Below, in pieces: positions 22,398 to 33,400 of a stretch of DNA of 64,000 bases. Under the pieces are notes generated by a model. The model ran no database searches. It had not been told where the DNA came from and saw nothing but the letters and a program-made list of their open reading frames with translations. Position numbers and translations under genes: made by a program. The DNA lies in the NCBI GenBank assembly GCA_029906195.1, contig JARWSJ010000001.1:496001-560000 (forward strand). The letters run 5' to 3'. This DNA comes from Chitinophagaceae bacterium 26-R-25 (GTDB lineage Bacteria; Bacteroidota; Bacteroidia; Chitinophagales; Chitinophagaceae). The first letter of the stretch is position 1; the number at the start of each line of letters is the position of its first letter.

Positions 22398-24236
22398 TTA
22401 AGGATACATCTTCTCCATTTCACTATAATATTCCTTCAGCAAAAAGAAAGCTTTCTTTTTCTTACCATTTCTATCAATCAATCCTTTTGTGTTCCATCCT
22501 TGCTGATAAGTTGGGTTGTTTCTTCGAGGCGAGCGGAAGTCGGCGAGTATCCACGGCGAAATGCCGGTAAAGTTGGCTGGCATTCTTTTTAGCATGGCTA
22601 TTTGCTCTTTATAATACCATGCCTGGTAGTCTTCGCTCCACATGGCATTGCTGCTGCTTATAAAGCCGCCTTGTGCCTCTGCGCCTGTTTCGCTGATGAA
22701 TAATGGTTTGTCGTAAATGGTGGCCCAGTTGGCAGTTTTGCAACTATCCGGCGTACCGAGATACCAGCCGAGGTATTCATTAAAGGCAACCATGTCTACA
22801 TACTTACCCAACGGGTCATCTATCATGTTGACGTTTTTGCCTTGTGCCTTATACGATACTTCCAGTGCGGCAGAAGCGAGTCGGGTAGGATCGAGCTCCT
22901 TTGCTGTTTGCAACAATGTGTGCATGAAGTTCGTCCGTGTTTCTGAAATAGGTGTTTCATTACCAACTGACCAGATGACGATGCTTGCCCTGTTCTGGTC
23001 ACGAGTGATCATTTCCGTTAGTTGTTGTTTTGCTTTTGCCAATACTTCTTCGTTTCCAAATTTGATCGTCCAGTACACCGGTATTTCTGACCATACCAAC
23101 ATGCCCAAAGAGTCCGCCATGCGGGTCATGCTTTCATCGTGAGGATAATGGGCGAGGCGCACCATGTTGCAATTCAATTCCTTTGCCCAACCGAGTAGTT
23201 GCAATGCATCTGCCTTGCTATAGGCACGGCGCCCCTGTTGCGGAATTTCTTCGTGGATGCTGATGCCACGCATGAACAGGCGTTTACCATTCAGCAACAG
23301 TTGATCACCTTTTGTTTCAATGGTGCGAAAGCCTATTTTGTCTTCTATGCGATCATTTCCGGCAGTTACAATAACGCGATACAGCTTTGGCGTTTTCGGC
23401 GACCAGTATTGCAAATTAGGAGCTGTAAAATCTATCGAAGCCGTATTGCCGTTTACAGGAAAACTTTGCTTCAGTTTCAATTCAGGAATTTCCACTTGCA
23501 CCTGGCTCACATTACTGTTGTCAAGCTTTACATTGCCTTGTATTTTATTGTCGCCCGGTAAAAGTTTTGTGAGCTGTAATGCATAGCCGGTGATAAAGCT
23601 CGCAGGGAGTTCCACCAGTTTTACATCTCTTGTAATACCTCCATAGTTCCACCAGTCAGTATTCAACGTTGGTATTTCTTCAGCGCCTCTTTTATTATCC
23701 ACTTTTACGACGAGGTAGTTGCCCTTATCCTTTAAAATAGAATCTGGTATTTCAAAATTAAATGGCGTAAAACCTCCGATATGTTGTCCCAGTTTTTTAC
23801 CGTTCAAATACACATCGGTTTTGTAATTGGCAGCACCGAAATAAAGAAGCACCCTGTTAGCAGTATTGCTCTTTTTGTAATCAAATGTTTTTTTGTACCA
23901 AACAGTGCCTTCATAGTAAAGAAACTTTGGGTCCTGCGAATTCCAGTCGCCCGGGACTTTCAATGTGTTCTTATCTGAATAGCCGTATTCCTTGTGATCG
24001 TATTTGTTTTTGGGCACGTCGCTGTTCCAGAAGGCATCGTTGTCATTTTCGCTGCGTTCCTTGAAGCGATAATCATAAAAGCCCGTTTCATAAGGGTCCA
24101 CAATGTATTGCCATTTCCCGTTCAGGCTTATTGTTTTCCTTCCTTCTATACAGGTGATCAATTGGTTCCTCTGTGCATTAACAACTAAGATGTGCAGAAT
24201 AAATGCAGTGATAAAAAGGGTTGTTTTTTTGAGCAT
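22398..24236 (-). CDS. Secreted GH2 glycosidase, beta-glucuronidase-like
   Basis: 612 residues with a signal peptide (1-21). The order is the GH2 sugar-binding sandwich (about 35-215, with LNGKWQYI and YFGAANYKTDVYLNG), an immunoglobulin-like domain (about 220-315) and a TIM barrel (about 320-610). The acid/base is Glu427 (SVGNETP) and the nucleophile Glu516 (ISETGAEAQGG). The barrel entry FMRGISIHEE and the compact length (about 600) look more like beta-glucuronidases than the 1000-residue beta-galactosidases, but substrate assignment is only probable. It is convergent with the GH95 gene and has its own promoter region, so it forms a separate unit of the xylan locus. Confidence 0.88.
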   Translation of the reverse strand: MLKKTTLFITAFILHILVVNAQRNQLITCIEGRKTISLNGKWQYIVDPYETGFYDYRFKERSENDNDAFWNSDVPKNKYDHKEYGYSDKNTLKVPGDWNSQDPKFLYYEGTVWYKKTFDYKKSNTANRVLLYFGAANYKTDVYLNGKKLGQHIGGFTPFNFEIPDSILKDKGNYLVVKVDNKRGAEEIPTLNTDWWNYGGITRDVKLVELPASFITGYALQLTKLLPGDNKIQGNVKLDNSNVSQVQVEIPELKLKQSFPVNGNTASIDFTAPNLQYWSPKTPKLYRVIVTAGNDRIEDKIGFRTIETKGDQLLLNGKRLFMRGISIHEEIPQQGRRAYSKADALQLLGWAKELNCNMVRLAHYPHDESMTRMADSLGMLVWSEIPVYWTIKFGNEEVLAKAKQQLTEMITRDQNRASIVIWSVGNETPISETRTNFMHTLLQTAKELDPTRLASAALEVSYKAQGKNVNMIDDPLGKYVDMVAFNEYLGWYLGTPDSCKTANWATIYDKPLFISETGAEAQGGFISSSNAMWSEDYQAWYYKEQIAMLKRMPANFTGISPWILADFRSPRRNNPTYQQGWNTKGLIDRNGKKKKAFFLLKEYYSEMEKMYP

Positions 24237-24639
24237 ACGAATTATGGCTTTTGTATAAAAAAATCAGGAGAGCCAGTTCATCCCTGCTGAAAAGGATTCG
24301 TGACCAGCCCTCCTTCATTTTGTTTTTTATAGATAATTTTTTATGAAGTTCCTTCTTATTTGTTAATGATCACTATAGCAGGCATAAAATTATTGTTTGA
24401 TGAATTTGAAATTGCGAACGCCAATGCTCTGTGCGCGGCGTAGAGATAGCGCGATACCGGCTAAGAAAGAAGCTGAACATTGCAACAGAAGAAAACCTCT
24501 TCGACTTTTTGATGAATATTAAGATGGAGCATTGATCTGTAATGAAGCAAATGTTGTGCGTTAGGAACTGTCTGGTGGTGGACGAAAGTAACTACAGGCA
24601 GCCAGGTTGATGATGCTGGCCGCCTGTTGACCTGTATGG
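24237..24639. other. Non-coding gap upstream of GH2
   Basis: 403 bases with no supported gene. It must hold the GH2 promoter. Near 24596-24625 there is a 10-bp imperfect stem (AGGCAGCCAG with CTGGCCGCCT, one mismatch) just beyond the stop of the alpha/beta hydrolase, a possible transcript end for that gene. I see nothing else. Confidence 0.5.
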
Positions 24640-25461
24640 TTATTCTTTAATAAAAGCCAGCAAGTCACGGTTGATGGTTGCCGCTTCCGTTGTCGGCATG
24701 CCGTGCGGGAAGCCTGGATAGGAGATCAGTTTCCCGTGTTTCAACAGCTTAACTGCTTTTGCGCCGGAAATAGCAAATGGCACAATCTGGTCATCTTCAC
24801 CGTGCAAAACCAGCACTGGAATGTCTACACTTTTTAAGTCTTCTGTGAAATCTGTTTCTGAAAAAGCCTTGATACAGTCATAGTGCGCTTTTATAGCACC
24901 CATCATACCCTGGCGCCACCAATTGTCGCGAACACCCTGGGAGATTTTTGCGCCTTCACGGTTGTAACCATAGAAAGGAATGGTAAAATCCTGGAAGAAT
25001 TGCTGCCTGTGGGTAGCCGTGTTATTGCGTATGTCGTCGAACACAGACAACGGCACACCATCAGGATTTTTTTCACTTTGAACCATAATTGGCGTTACAG
25101 CGCTTATGAGAACTGCCTTTGCTACACGGCCCTTGCCAAATTTAGCTGTGTAGCGGATCACCTCGCCGCCGCCCGTTGAATGGCCTATATGCACGGCATT
25201 TTTTAAATCGAGCGCCTCTGTGAGTGCCGCCACATCTGAAGCATACGTGTCCATGTCATGACCAACCGCGGTCTGGCTGGATCTGCCATGCCCTCTGCGA
25301 TCAAGGGCGATTACCCTGTAACCCTGGTGTAAAAAGAAAATCATCTGCGCATCCCAGTCATCGCTGCAGAGTGGCCATCCATGGTGGAAGACGAGTGGTT
25401 GTCCCGTGCCCCAGTCTTTGTAATAGATTTCTGTTCCGTCTTTTACTGTAATCTTGTTCAT
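24640..25461 (-). CDS. Alpha/beta hydrolase, non-heme chloroperoxidase/arylesterase type
   Basis: 273 residues without a signal peptide, so cytoplasmic. The fold is a single alpha/beta-hydrolase domain: the oxyanion loop HHGWPLCSDDW, the nucleophile elbow GHSTGG with Ser95, an acid in VLHGEDDQIVPF and the histidine in GFPHGMP. This pattern is that of perhydrolases once called non-heme chloroperoxidases, which are esterases able to form peracids. Natural substrates are usually unknown. It stands alone with 400 bases on one side and 700 on the other. It looks unrelated to xylan use, although an intracellular deacylase role cannot be excluded. Confidence 0.88.
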   Translation of the reverse strand: MNKITVKDGTEIYYKDWGTGQPLVFHHGWPLCSDDWDAQMIFFLHQGYRVIALDRRGHGRSSQTAVGHDMDTYASDVAALTEALDLKNAVHIGHSTGGGEVIRYTAKFGKGRVAKAVLISAVTPIMVQSEKNPDGVPLSVFDDIRNNTATHRQQFFQDFTIPFYGYNREGAKISQGVRDNWWRQGMMGAIKAHYDCIKAFSETDFTEDLKSVDIPVLVLHGEDDQIVPFAISGAKAVKLLKHGKLISYPGFPHGMPTTEAATINRDLLAFIKE

Positions 25462-26161
25462 AGCTGCTTTTTTATTTGATTAAAATGGTGCATCCTGAGA
25501 GATGCCAATAACATTGTTTCGCGTTATTTGTTCGTCGGTGGGTCGTGATAGAGCCTGCAAAATGCTCAAAGAAAAGGGCAATGTCAAGTAGGTATTTTAT
25601 CGTACGGAATTTGAACTAATATTTTTGTGATGCGGCTATTATTTACAAGTCTACAACTATTGTGGAATTCTTGATTGTCACGACTGTTCCAGGTGTCCTG
25701 ATCTTTGGCCACTCTTTCAGATAAAATATCCGGTAAAAAGTAAATTCACTTTCAATTAATAATGAGCATTAGCGCGATAATAGGAGAGCGATCTTCATCC
25801 TGCCTTACTAAATGACTGGTTATCCGTAATCTCCGCAATGTTTCAAAAATATAATATTGGCACTTTTGATTTAATTTTTGACTATTTTTAGTACTTGTAT
25901 AATTAACTGCAAAATATTTATTCGATAATGAAGGTTGCCAGCGATCGCTTATTTTTTCAAAGCCATGTGCCAAATACTTTTTCAACTACGAAAAGGTATC
26001 CTCCCGGATTCTGTCAGAGCTGTGTCAATAATTATTGAGCAGTTAAAAAAAAGCAGCTATAATCCCTTTTAGACCGGAAATGTTTGTAAGGTCACATTTA
26101 ATGATTCGGTGAATCTTTTCAGAGCGTCGAATAAAAGTATTTAATTTTTTTCCCAAAGTGT
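25462..26161. other. 700-base gap with no supported gene
   Basis: AT-rich DNA between the divergent alpha/beta hydrolase and the Kelch regulator. A 77-codon minus-strand ORF (25752-25985) shows no signal, membrane segment or family motif, and I do not call it. Promoters for both flanking genes must lie here, but no consensus box is convincing. Confidence 0.5.
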
Positions 26162-28801
26162 ATGTTAAAACGTCTGATTGAACTTTTTTGTTTGCTGGTA
26201 TTGGTCATGCGCGTCAATGCTCAGTCTTACGGACTACAGTTCAATAGTCATGAGTCGGTTCTTGAGAAGAGAACTGCATTGATTTTAGCGCCGGGTGATT
26301 CGCTGAAATTCAATAAAAGTGTAAGACTGGATTTTGATCTGAATTTCGTCGGCGGCCACCAGGTGTATTTTGGGTATGTCGTTCGGATATTGAACGATAA
26401 ACAGAATATAGACGTAATGTTTGATCAGCTGGGGTCAAAGTTCAAGATCGTATTTGGATCGCGTTTTTCAGGAATATCCTTTGCCATAGATTCTTTATCG
26501 CTTTATTACAGCTGGAACAAGATAAGCGTAGTGCTAGATCCCGTTCAACAGCATATTGTTTTATACGCTAACGGCAAAAATGTGGGTACCGCAAAAATTC
26601 CTTTGAATAGTCAGTACTACAGATTTTTGTTTGGCGCAAATGATGTGGACCACTATCAAACCCGTGATATTCCGCCGATGCGCATTAAGGATATCCGTTT
26701 GTTTAATGGAAACGAGCAGCGATATTATTGGCCACTGAACGAAGTCAACGGAAGCACATCGTCTGATAGCATTGGCCAGGTAAATTCTTTTATCAAAAAT
26801 CCTGTTTGGATTAGACCGTTGCACCAGCACTGGAGTTCGATTGGGTCGTTTTCTATTAAAGGCAATGCGATTGCTTCTTTTGATGCTAAATCAGAAACCA
26901 TCTACATATCTGGTTCTGATTCTGTTATCAGCTACAGCGTAACGACTCCCAATGCTATTTGGAAGCTGCAGCCAATTGAGCGTGCAAATATTATACTCGG
27001 AAGCCAGGGCTTGTTTGATAGTATGTCAGGGCGTTTTTACAATATATTTATTGATAAAAAAAATGTTGCTGTTTATAAGCCGGGCAGTAAGTCCTGGACC
27101 GGCGGTATGAAGGATACTGTGCTTACAGCATTTTGGCATGCGAATAAATTTCTTTCACGGTATGACACTTCTATTTACGTTATAGGCGGTTATGGCTGGC
27201 TGAAGTATAAAAATTCTGTGCAACGCTACTCACTAAATTCAAACAGATGGGATACGTTGCATTTCAATGATAATGTTTTTTCTCCGCGTTACCTGGCTGC
27301 ACTTGGTGCCACTGCTTCCGGCGATTCGGCGTATATAATAGGTGGCTACGGTAGTAAAACAGGTGACCAGATGCTGGACCCCGAAGTCTATACAGACATG
27401 TATGTTTTCGATGTGCGCAGAAAAACGTTTAAAAAACTCTTTGAGTTAAATTCAGATGATTTCAGATATACTTTTGCCAATAGCCTGGTCATTGACGAAA
27501 AAAGCCAACGCTATTACGGTTTAGTTTTTTCCAATAGAAGTTTTAATTCAAGTTTACAGGTCATTGAAGGTTCATTAAAGGAACCAGTGTTTAAGTTAAT
27601 GGGAGATAAAATTCCCTATTCATTCTACGATGTCCAATCCTTTGCAGATCTATATTATGCTCCACATGCAGGAAAATTAATCGCAGTCACATTTTTCTAT
27701 TCGGGATTTGATTCGCTGTCAAAGCACACTGACGTAAAAGTATATTCGCTGGATTTTCCTCCAATTGAAGAAGCAAATCCCCTGGTGTCTTCCAAAGAGC
27801 ACAGCAGGACAAACTTATTTTTGATTTTCGCTGCCCTGTTCGCAGGAGGCGTTCTTTTCTTCTATATTATATTAAACCGGAGAAGGCGCAAAAAACTGTC
27901 TTTGCAAAAATCTATGACAGTTCAGCAACAAGATGCGCCTGTGAAAATTGCAGAGCCAGTTTTTACCGGCAGTCAGGTTATTCATAAATCTAACGTGGAA
28001 ACAGAAGAAGAGCATGAGGCTGTGTACGTGAATACAACAGTAGATAACCATGTTTCATCGGTATTGCTTTTTGGGCAATTCCAGGTTTTTGATAAAGCAG
28101 GTGAAGACATTACAGAGTTGTTTTCTCCACTGATTAAAGAGCTTTTCTTGTTGGTACTTATTTATACATTCAGGAATGGGCGTGGTATTAATTCCGAGGA
28201 ATTGAATGAAATATTATGGACCAATAAATCGGTGAAGGATGCGAAAAATAATCGCTCTGTTAACATGGCCAAATTAAAGGGAATATTGGAGAAGGTGGGC
28301 AATTGTTCGCTTGTCAAGAAATCTAATTTTTGGCAGTTTCAAACCACCGATGATGTTGTGTTTGTTGACTATTGCAAATTCATTGACCTGGTAAAAGAAA
28401 AACCAGATGTTGTTAATAAACACTATATCATGCAGCTTTTGCAAATTACCGGCAAGGGATCATTTCTTTCTCAAACAGAATATGATTGGCTGGATGATGT
28501 GAAAGCAGATATTTCAAATGCGGTAATTGATATCAGCCTTAGTTACCTGGCGCATGAAAGCAATTCGCATGATGATCCTGAATTCGTGATTGAGATAGCC
28601 AACTGGATTTTCCAATTTGACAGGCTAAATGAAGACGCACTGGAATACAAATGTAAAGTGCTCATCTACCTGAAAAGGCATGAGTTGGCGAATAAAACCT
28701 ACACAAGATTTTCCAAGGATTATAAAGAAATGTGTGGTGAAGAGTTCAAGAAAACATTTTCCGATATAACGAAGAATAATTCATTTCCGCAGAACGCATA
28801 A
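26162..28801 (+). CDS. Membrane-spanning one-component regulator: LamG-like + Kelch-type sensor, TM helix, SARP-like cytoplasmic output
   Basis: 879 residues. A signal peptide (1-20) leads to a LamG-like sandwich (about 25-215) and a Kelch-type galactose-oxidase propeller (about 230-520, with YVIGGYGWLKYKNSV and YIIGGYGSK blades). One membrane helix (about 550-570) is followed by RRRRKK. The cytoplasmic part has a winged-helix-like region (about 635-735: LLFGQFQVFDKAGEDIT, LNEILWTNKSVKDAKN) and a helical BTAD/TPR-like tail. This resembles SARP-type transcriptional activators attached to an outside sensor, a ToxR-like plan without phosphotransfer. The convergent SusC/SusD pair next door is its most obvious target. 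Domain calls rest on motif reading; the DNA-binding role is inferred. Confidence 0.72.
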   Translation: MLKRLIELFCLLVLVMRVNAQSYGLQFNSHESVLEKRTALILAPGDSLKFNKSVRLDFDLNFVGGHQVYFGYVVRILNDKQNIDVMFDQLGSKFKIVFGSRFSGISFAIDSLSLYYSWNKISVVLDPVQQHIVLYANGKNVGTAKIPLNSQYYRFLFGANDVDHYQTRDIPPMRIKDIRLFNGNEQRYYWPLNEVNGSTSSDSIGQVNSFIKNPVWIRPLHQHWSSIGSFSIKGNAIASFDAKSETIYISGSDSVISYSVTTPNAIWKLQPIERANIILGSQGLFDSMSGRFYNIFIDKKNVAVYKPGSKSWTGGMKDTVLTAFWHANKFLSRYDTSIYVIGGYGWLKYKNSVQRYSLNSNRWDTLHFNDNVFSPRYLAALGATASGDSAYIIGGYGSKTGDQMLDPEVYTDMYVFDVRRKTFKKLFELNSDDFRYTFANSLVIDEKSQRYYGLVFSNRSFNSSLQVIEGSLKEPVFKLMGDKIPYSFYDVQSFADLYYAPHAGKLIAVTFFYSGFDSLSKHTDVKVYSLDFPPIEEANPLVSSKEHSRTNLFLIFAALFAGGVLFFYIILNRRRRKKLSLQKSMTVQQQDAPVKIAEPVFTGSQVIHKSNVETEEEHEAVYVNTTVDNHVSSVLLFGQFQVFDKAGEDITELFSPLIKELFLLVLIYTFRNGRGINSEELNEILWTNKSVKDAKNNRSVNMAKLKGILEKVGNCSLVKKSNFWQFQTTDDVVFVDYCKFIDLVKEKPDVVNKHYIMQLLQITGKGSFLSQTEYDWLDDVKADISNAVIDISLSYLAHESNSHDDPEFVIEIANWIFQFDRLNEDALEYKCKVLIYLKRHELANKTYTRFSKDYKEMCGEEFKKTFSDITKNNSFPQNA

Positions 28802-28864
28802 CGCTTGCTGCCAGCACATAGGCTTGGCGTTCAGCGTTAGGCGTTTAGCATTAGACTTTAAACG

Positions 28865-30409
28865 TTAATAACCCGAATTCTGTTTCCAGCTTGGATTTCG
28901 CAACATTTCATTGTAAGGAATAGGCGCAAGATATTTTTGCTGTATAGCTGCAGGGTCGTTCAATACTTTTGGTGGTATTGGGTTTTCGTTAGTGCCCCGC
29001 GCCTTGATAATTTTCGGCAACAATTGTAATCTTACGACGTCGAACCATCTTATGCCAAACTCGCCTGCAAATTCATACGCTCTTTCCGTAACAACGGAGT
29101 CGCGGAACGCAGCCGCAGCCAGTCCGGGAGTCAGGGGACCTTCACCCGCTCTTTGTCTTACAAGGTTTATCGCATTATAACCCTCTGCTGTTGGAGCGCT
29201 GCCAGCCATTGCCGTTGCTTCGGCATAGTTCAATAAAATAAGTGGATACCTGATAATGTCAAGCGCTTTATTCGTACTTGGTTTGATGTAGTTTATCGAT
29301 GTATCTGTTTCGCTTACACCATCGCCATTCAAACCGGCTCTGAATTTCTTGTAATAAGGATGTTTTACGCGTGTCTCTGAAGAACTCCACGGAACAAGTT
29401 TAAATGATTTGTTTGCCTGCAATAATTTGAACGTTGTATAAAACGTAGCGTCCGTTCTTGTACATTTTGGCGCGGCCAGGAAAAAATTTATTTCAGGAAA
29501 AAAATCATCCCATCCTCCTGAGTTGTCCAAACCACTTTCTTCCAGGGGAACGCAGGATGATCCATAACCTCTTTGAGGCAAGCCACCAGCAACATTAAAC
29601 TGTAATGCAAAAATTGATTCCGGTGTGTTGTTGCTCGTAAATACTTTGTCATACGGAGTGCTCAGGTTATAGATGGATGACTTGATCACCGAATCTGCTT
29701 CTGTAGCAGACGTTGCATAGTAATTTGTTTGGTTGAGCGGCCAGCCAGCCATTGTTAAATAAACATCTGACAGCATTGCACGCGCAGCCATTTGATTGGC
29801 CTTTCCCGGCTGGCCAGCAAATGAAACCGGAAGCCAGCTTTTTGCCTGTTGCAAATCGGCAACGATAGCAGCGTAAACTTCCGAAACCGGTTTTCTGTCC
29901 GGATGTTCATCTGCACCAATAGGCTTAAGGATAAGAGGTACTTCTCCGAAAGTTCTCACCAGCATGTAATAGCCCCAAGCTCTTAGAAAAAGTGCCTGCC
30001 CAGCAGCTTGCCTTTTGAGATCATCGGTTGTATTCACCTTTTCATAATTGGAGAGTACGTTGTTGGCCTGATAGATGGCTGTCCACGGGCCTTGCCATTC
30101 TGCAGTCATACTATTGTTATCGCTTGCACCACTGAGCTGATCAAAGTCCCGCATGTCCTGTTTATTAAGTCCGGGATCTGTTGTTATATCGTCAGAACTG
30201 AAATAAGATGTCATGCGAGTGGTAAAGCCATACGCTCCATCGTAGGAATATTGCTCATAAATACCGGCAACGGCAGCATCCAGATCAGCTTGCGTTTTAA
30301 AATAGTTAACTGGTGTGAGTGTTGCTTTGGGATCCTCCGTTAGTTTTTGACAACCTGAGAAGATAATTGATCCGGAAAGCAGGTATAGATATATTTTTTT
30401 AGTAGGCAT
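28865..30409 (-). CDS. SusD/RagB-family glycan-binding lipoprotein
   Basis: I prefer the ATG at 30409 (MPTKKIYLYLL), which gives a compact lipoprotein signal with the lipobox FSGCQ. An upstream in-frame ATG at 30430 adds seven residues. The mature 514-residue protein has the SusD N-terminal helix LTPVNYFKTQADLDAAVAGIY-like pattern, the FLRAWGYYMLVRTFGEVPL TPR segment and the C-terminal ERAYEFAGEFGIRWFDVVR signature. It lies 32 bases after its SusC partner on the same strand and ends convergently to the Kelch regulator. No glycosidase is in this operon, so the ligand is unknown. Confidence 0.95.
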   Translation of the reverse strand: MPTKKIYLYLLSGSIIFSGCQKLTEDPKATLTPVNYFKTQADLDAAVAGIYEQYSYDGAYGFTTRMTSYFSSDDITTDPGLNKQDMRDFDQLSGASDNNSMTAEWQGPWTAIYQANNVLSNYEKVNTTDDLKRQAAGQALFLRAWGYYMLVRTFGEVPLILKPIGADEHPDRKPVSEVYAAIVADLQQAKSWLPVSFAGQPGKANQMAARAMLSDVYLTMAGWPLNQTNYYATSATEADSVIKSSIYNLSTPYDKVFTSNNTPESIFALQFNVAGGLPQRGYGSSCVPLEESGLDNSGGWDDFFPEINFFLAAPKCTRTDATFYTTFKLLQANKSFKLVPWSSSETRVKHPYYKKFRAGLNGDGVSETDTSINYIKPSTNKALDIIRYPLILLNYAEATAMAGSAPTAEGYNAINLVRQRAGEGPLTPGLAAAAFRDSVVTERAYEFAGEFGIRWFDVVRLQLLPKIIKARGTNENPIPPKVLNDPAAIQQKYLAPIPYNEMLRNPSWKQNSGY

Positions 30410-30440
30410 TGTTAAGTTTTTTATAGTCATCTAAACTTTT

Positions 30441-33400
30441 TTAAAATGTCGTTCTAAGACCGAATGTGTATGTTCTCGGGTTAGGAATTACACCGGTTTC
30501 AAGGCCTTGTGAAAGTGCGGGATACGCACCATAATTGGCATTGGTAACTTCCGGATCATATCCCGGGTATTTGGTTATGCAGAAAAGGTTTTGGCCACTC
30601 ACATATACTTCAAGATTGATCATTTTCAGTCTAGACATCATTGACTGTGGGAAACGATAGGATAGAGACAGATTTCTCAATTTCACATAGCTGGCATTGT
30701 ACACGTATCTGCTGCTGTGAATTGAGTTGTTGCTGGAACTTTGGAAAGTCGGAATGTCGGTTTGATTTTGTGGCGTCCATACATTCAGGATGTCTGAATT
30801 TGTTGCATTTCTTGCATCCCCTTGTCCACCAAATGTATAAGGAAAGGTACCTGAATAGATTTGGTTGCCCTGTGTTCCCTGTAGCATGAAGCTGAGTGTA
30901 ATGTTATCATATCTCAAATCACTGATGAAGCCCCATGAGTACTTAGGCGTTCCGTTTCCTATCACCATATAATCATCCGGTGTGTACTTGTGGTCGCCAT
31001 TTACATCAGTGTATTTTGAGTTGCCGGGGTTCATGCCATATTGTGCAGCCTGTGCCGCTTCATTACTTTTCCAGGTTCCCAGGTATTGATAGCCATAGAA
31101 ATTTCCTAAGGATTTTCCGACAACCAATATAGAGTTGTTGCTCTGTGCAGAACCTACGTTGCTAAGCACAACGCTGTCTAGGCCACCAAGATCCAGTACT
31201 TTATTTCTGTTAAGTGAAAACGTCAAATTTGCGGTCCAGCTAAATTTGCCCACACTTACCGGCGTACCACCTAATGAGAATTCTAATCCTTTATTTTCCA
31301 GACTTCCCATATTGCGTATGTAAGAGCCACCACCTAAATAATAGGCTGCCTGGTAATTATATAGCAGGTTGGTGATTTTTTTGCGATAGGCATCGGCTGT
31401 AAAAGTTAATCTGCCTTTAAAGAACGAGGCATCTACACCAATGTTGGTCTCAGTGTTTTCTTCCCATTTAAGCGAAGATGAAACAGGTGAACCCAACGAA
31501 GTAGCAATGGATAAAGTGTTGCCGTTGTAATAATATCCCAAGGTACCATTCGGGCCCTGTGTACCAGTGTTTATTTTTGCTATGCTTGCATAGGCTGGTA
31601 CAGCCTGGTTGCCGGTAATACCCCAGCTTGCACGCAATTTAAGATCAGACACTACAGTTGATGAAAACAGAAAATCTTCTTTAGCAATGTTCCATCCTGC
31701 AGAGATTGAAGGGAACGTGCTGTACTTGTCTGTCAAATGCGAAGAACCATCCGAACGAACAGCCGCCGTTAATAAGTACTTGTCTTTGTAGGAATAAACA
31801 ACTCTTCCCATAAAAGATTGCAAGGCATCCGCAGAATAACCTGACGTAGTTTTTTGCGTAGTACCTAAACCCAGATTATAGTAGCCAAGAGCATATGTAG
31901 AAAGGTTTACAGACCTGGCTGTTACATTCATCGCTTCATATTTACGCTGCTCATAAAGAGCCGTAGCAGTGATTGAATGATAACCGAACCTGTGATTATA
32001 CGTCAGGAAGTTACTGTTCTGAAAGCTCCATGCTCTGCTTGCAGTGTTTTGCGCATAATCATTACCTATAAGACCATCGGCAGTTTGCGGGCCGCGAAGG
32101 TTTTGACCGTAGTTCCAGTTAACATCGTAGGTGTTGTTTGTTGTAAACGTGAGGTCCTTGGTAATATGCCAGTTAAGCACACCTGTACCATTGATGTATG
32201 TGCCGGAGTTATCATCAAACTGGTTGTTTGCCTGCGCTACAGGATTAATAGCATTAGAGCCGTATTTGGATTTCAGAATATAAGCGCCGGTGCTATCCCT
32301 TACCGGTGAAGTAGGGTCCCATTGGAAAGCTTGCGCAAAAGGATCAGTAATGTCACCGGCATAACCTGTATTTCTATTCTTTGGCAACAATGTATTTACG
32401 TACATTTTAACGTCCACTTTACTGTTGATCTTAAAGTTTACGTTGGCATGCAAAATTGCTTTTTTGTAGTACTGGTTCAAGATCAAACCCGGTTGATCAA
32501 GATAGTTGAAAGAGAAAAGGTAGTTTACATTAGGAGCTCCTCCGGATACACTTAGCTGATAGTTCTGTATCCACGGTTCCTGTGTAATTTCATCCTGCCA
32601 GTCCGTGCCGGGATTTTGTTTAAAGGCCGCAATCTGTGCATCTGTAAAGGCAGGTGATGTATTTTGTGCGGCATTCTGTGCATTCAATGCGCGGGCAAAA
32701 TCGTATGCATTCATCAGGTTTAGCTTTTTAGGTATCTGTGCCTTGCTAAACCATGGGTTGAAATCAATTTTTGTTTTGCCTGCTTTTCCGGTTTTTGTGG
32801 TGATGATAACAACGCCATTGGAACCTCTCGAACCATACACGGCTGTTGCGGCTGCATCCTTTAATATTTCCATTGACTCGATATCGTTCACTGAAATTGA
32901 CGACACATTGCCGCCAACAAAACCATCGATAACATACAGTGGTTCGTTAGAGCCGGTAATTGAATTGGCCCCTCTGATGCGAACGCTGAGCCCATTGCCC
33001 GGTTGTCCGCTGTTGCTTTGCACCACCACACCCGCAGCAGTACCCTGCAATGCCTGTTCAACAGTGGTCAACGGTCTTTTGACAATTTCGTCTGCCTTGA
33101 TTGTACTCGTAGCAGCGGTAACATCTTTTTTCCGCAAGCTACCATAACCTACTACCACCACACTATCAAGTGAGTTTAAACCTTGTTTTAGCTGGATGGT
33201 GAGGCTGCTTTGATTGTTTACAGTTATTTCCTGCGGAATAAAACCGAGATAGGAAATGATAAGAATGTTTTTTCCGGTGTTGTTGACATTCACATGAAAA
33301 GTTCCCGATGAGTCGGTGGTCGTAGCCAGGTCGCTCCCTTTTAATGTGACAGTCGCACCTGCAAGGGGAGTTCCTGCCTGGTCAATAATTTTTCCCGCTA

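Noticed and set aside
25752..25985. 77-codon minus-strand ORF in the 700-base gap
   Set aside because: No signal peptide, membrane segment or family motif; composition like non-coding AT-rich DNA.
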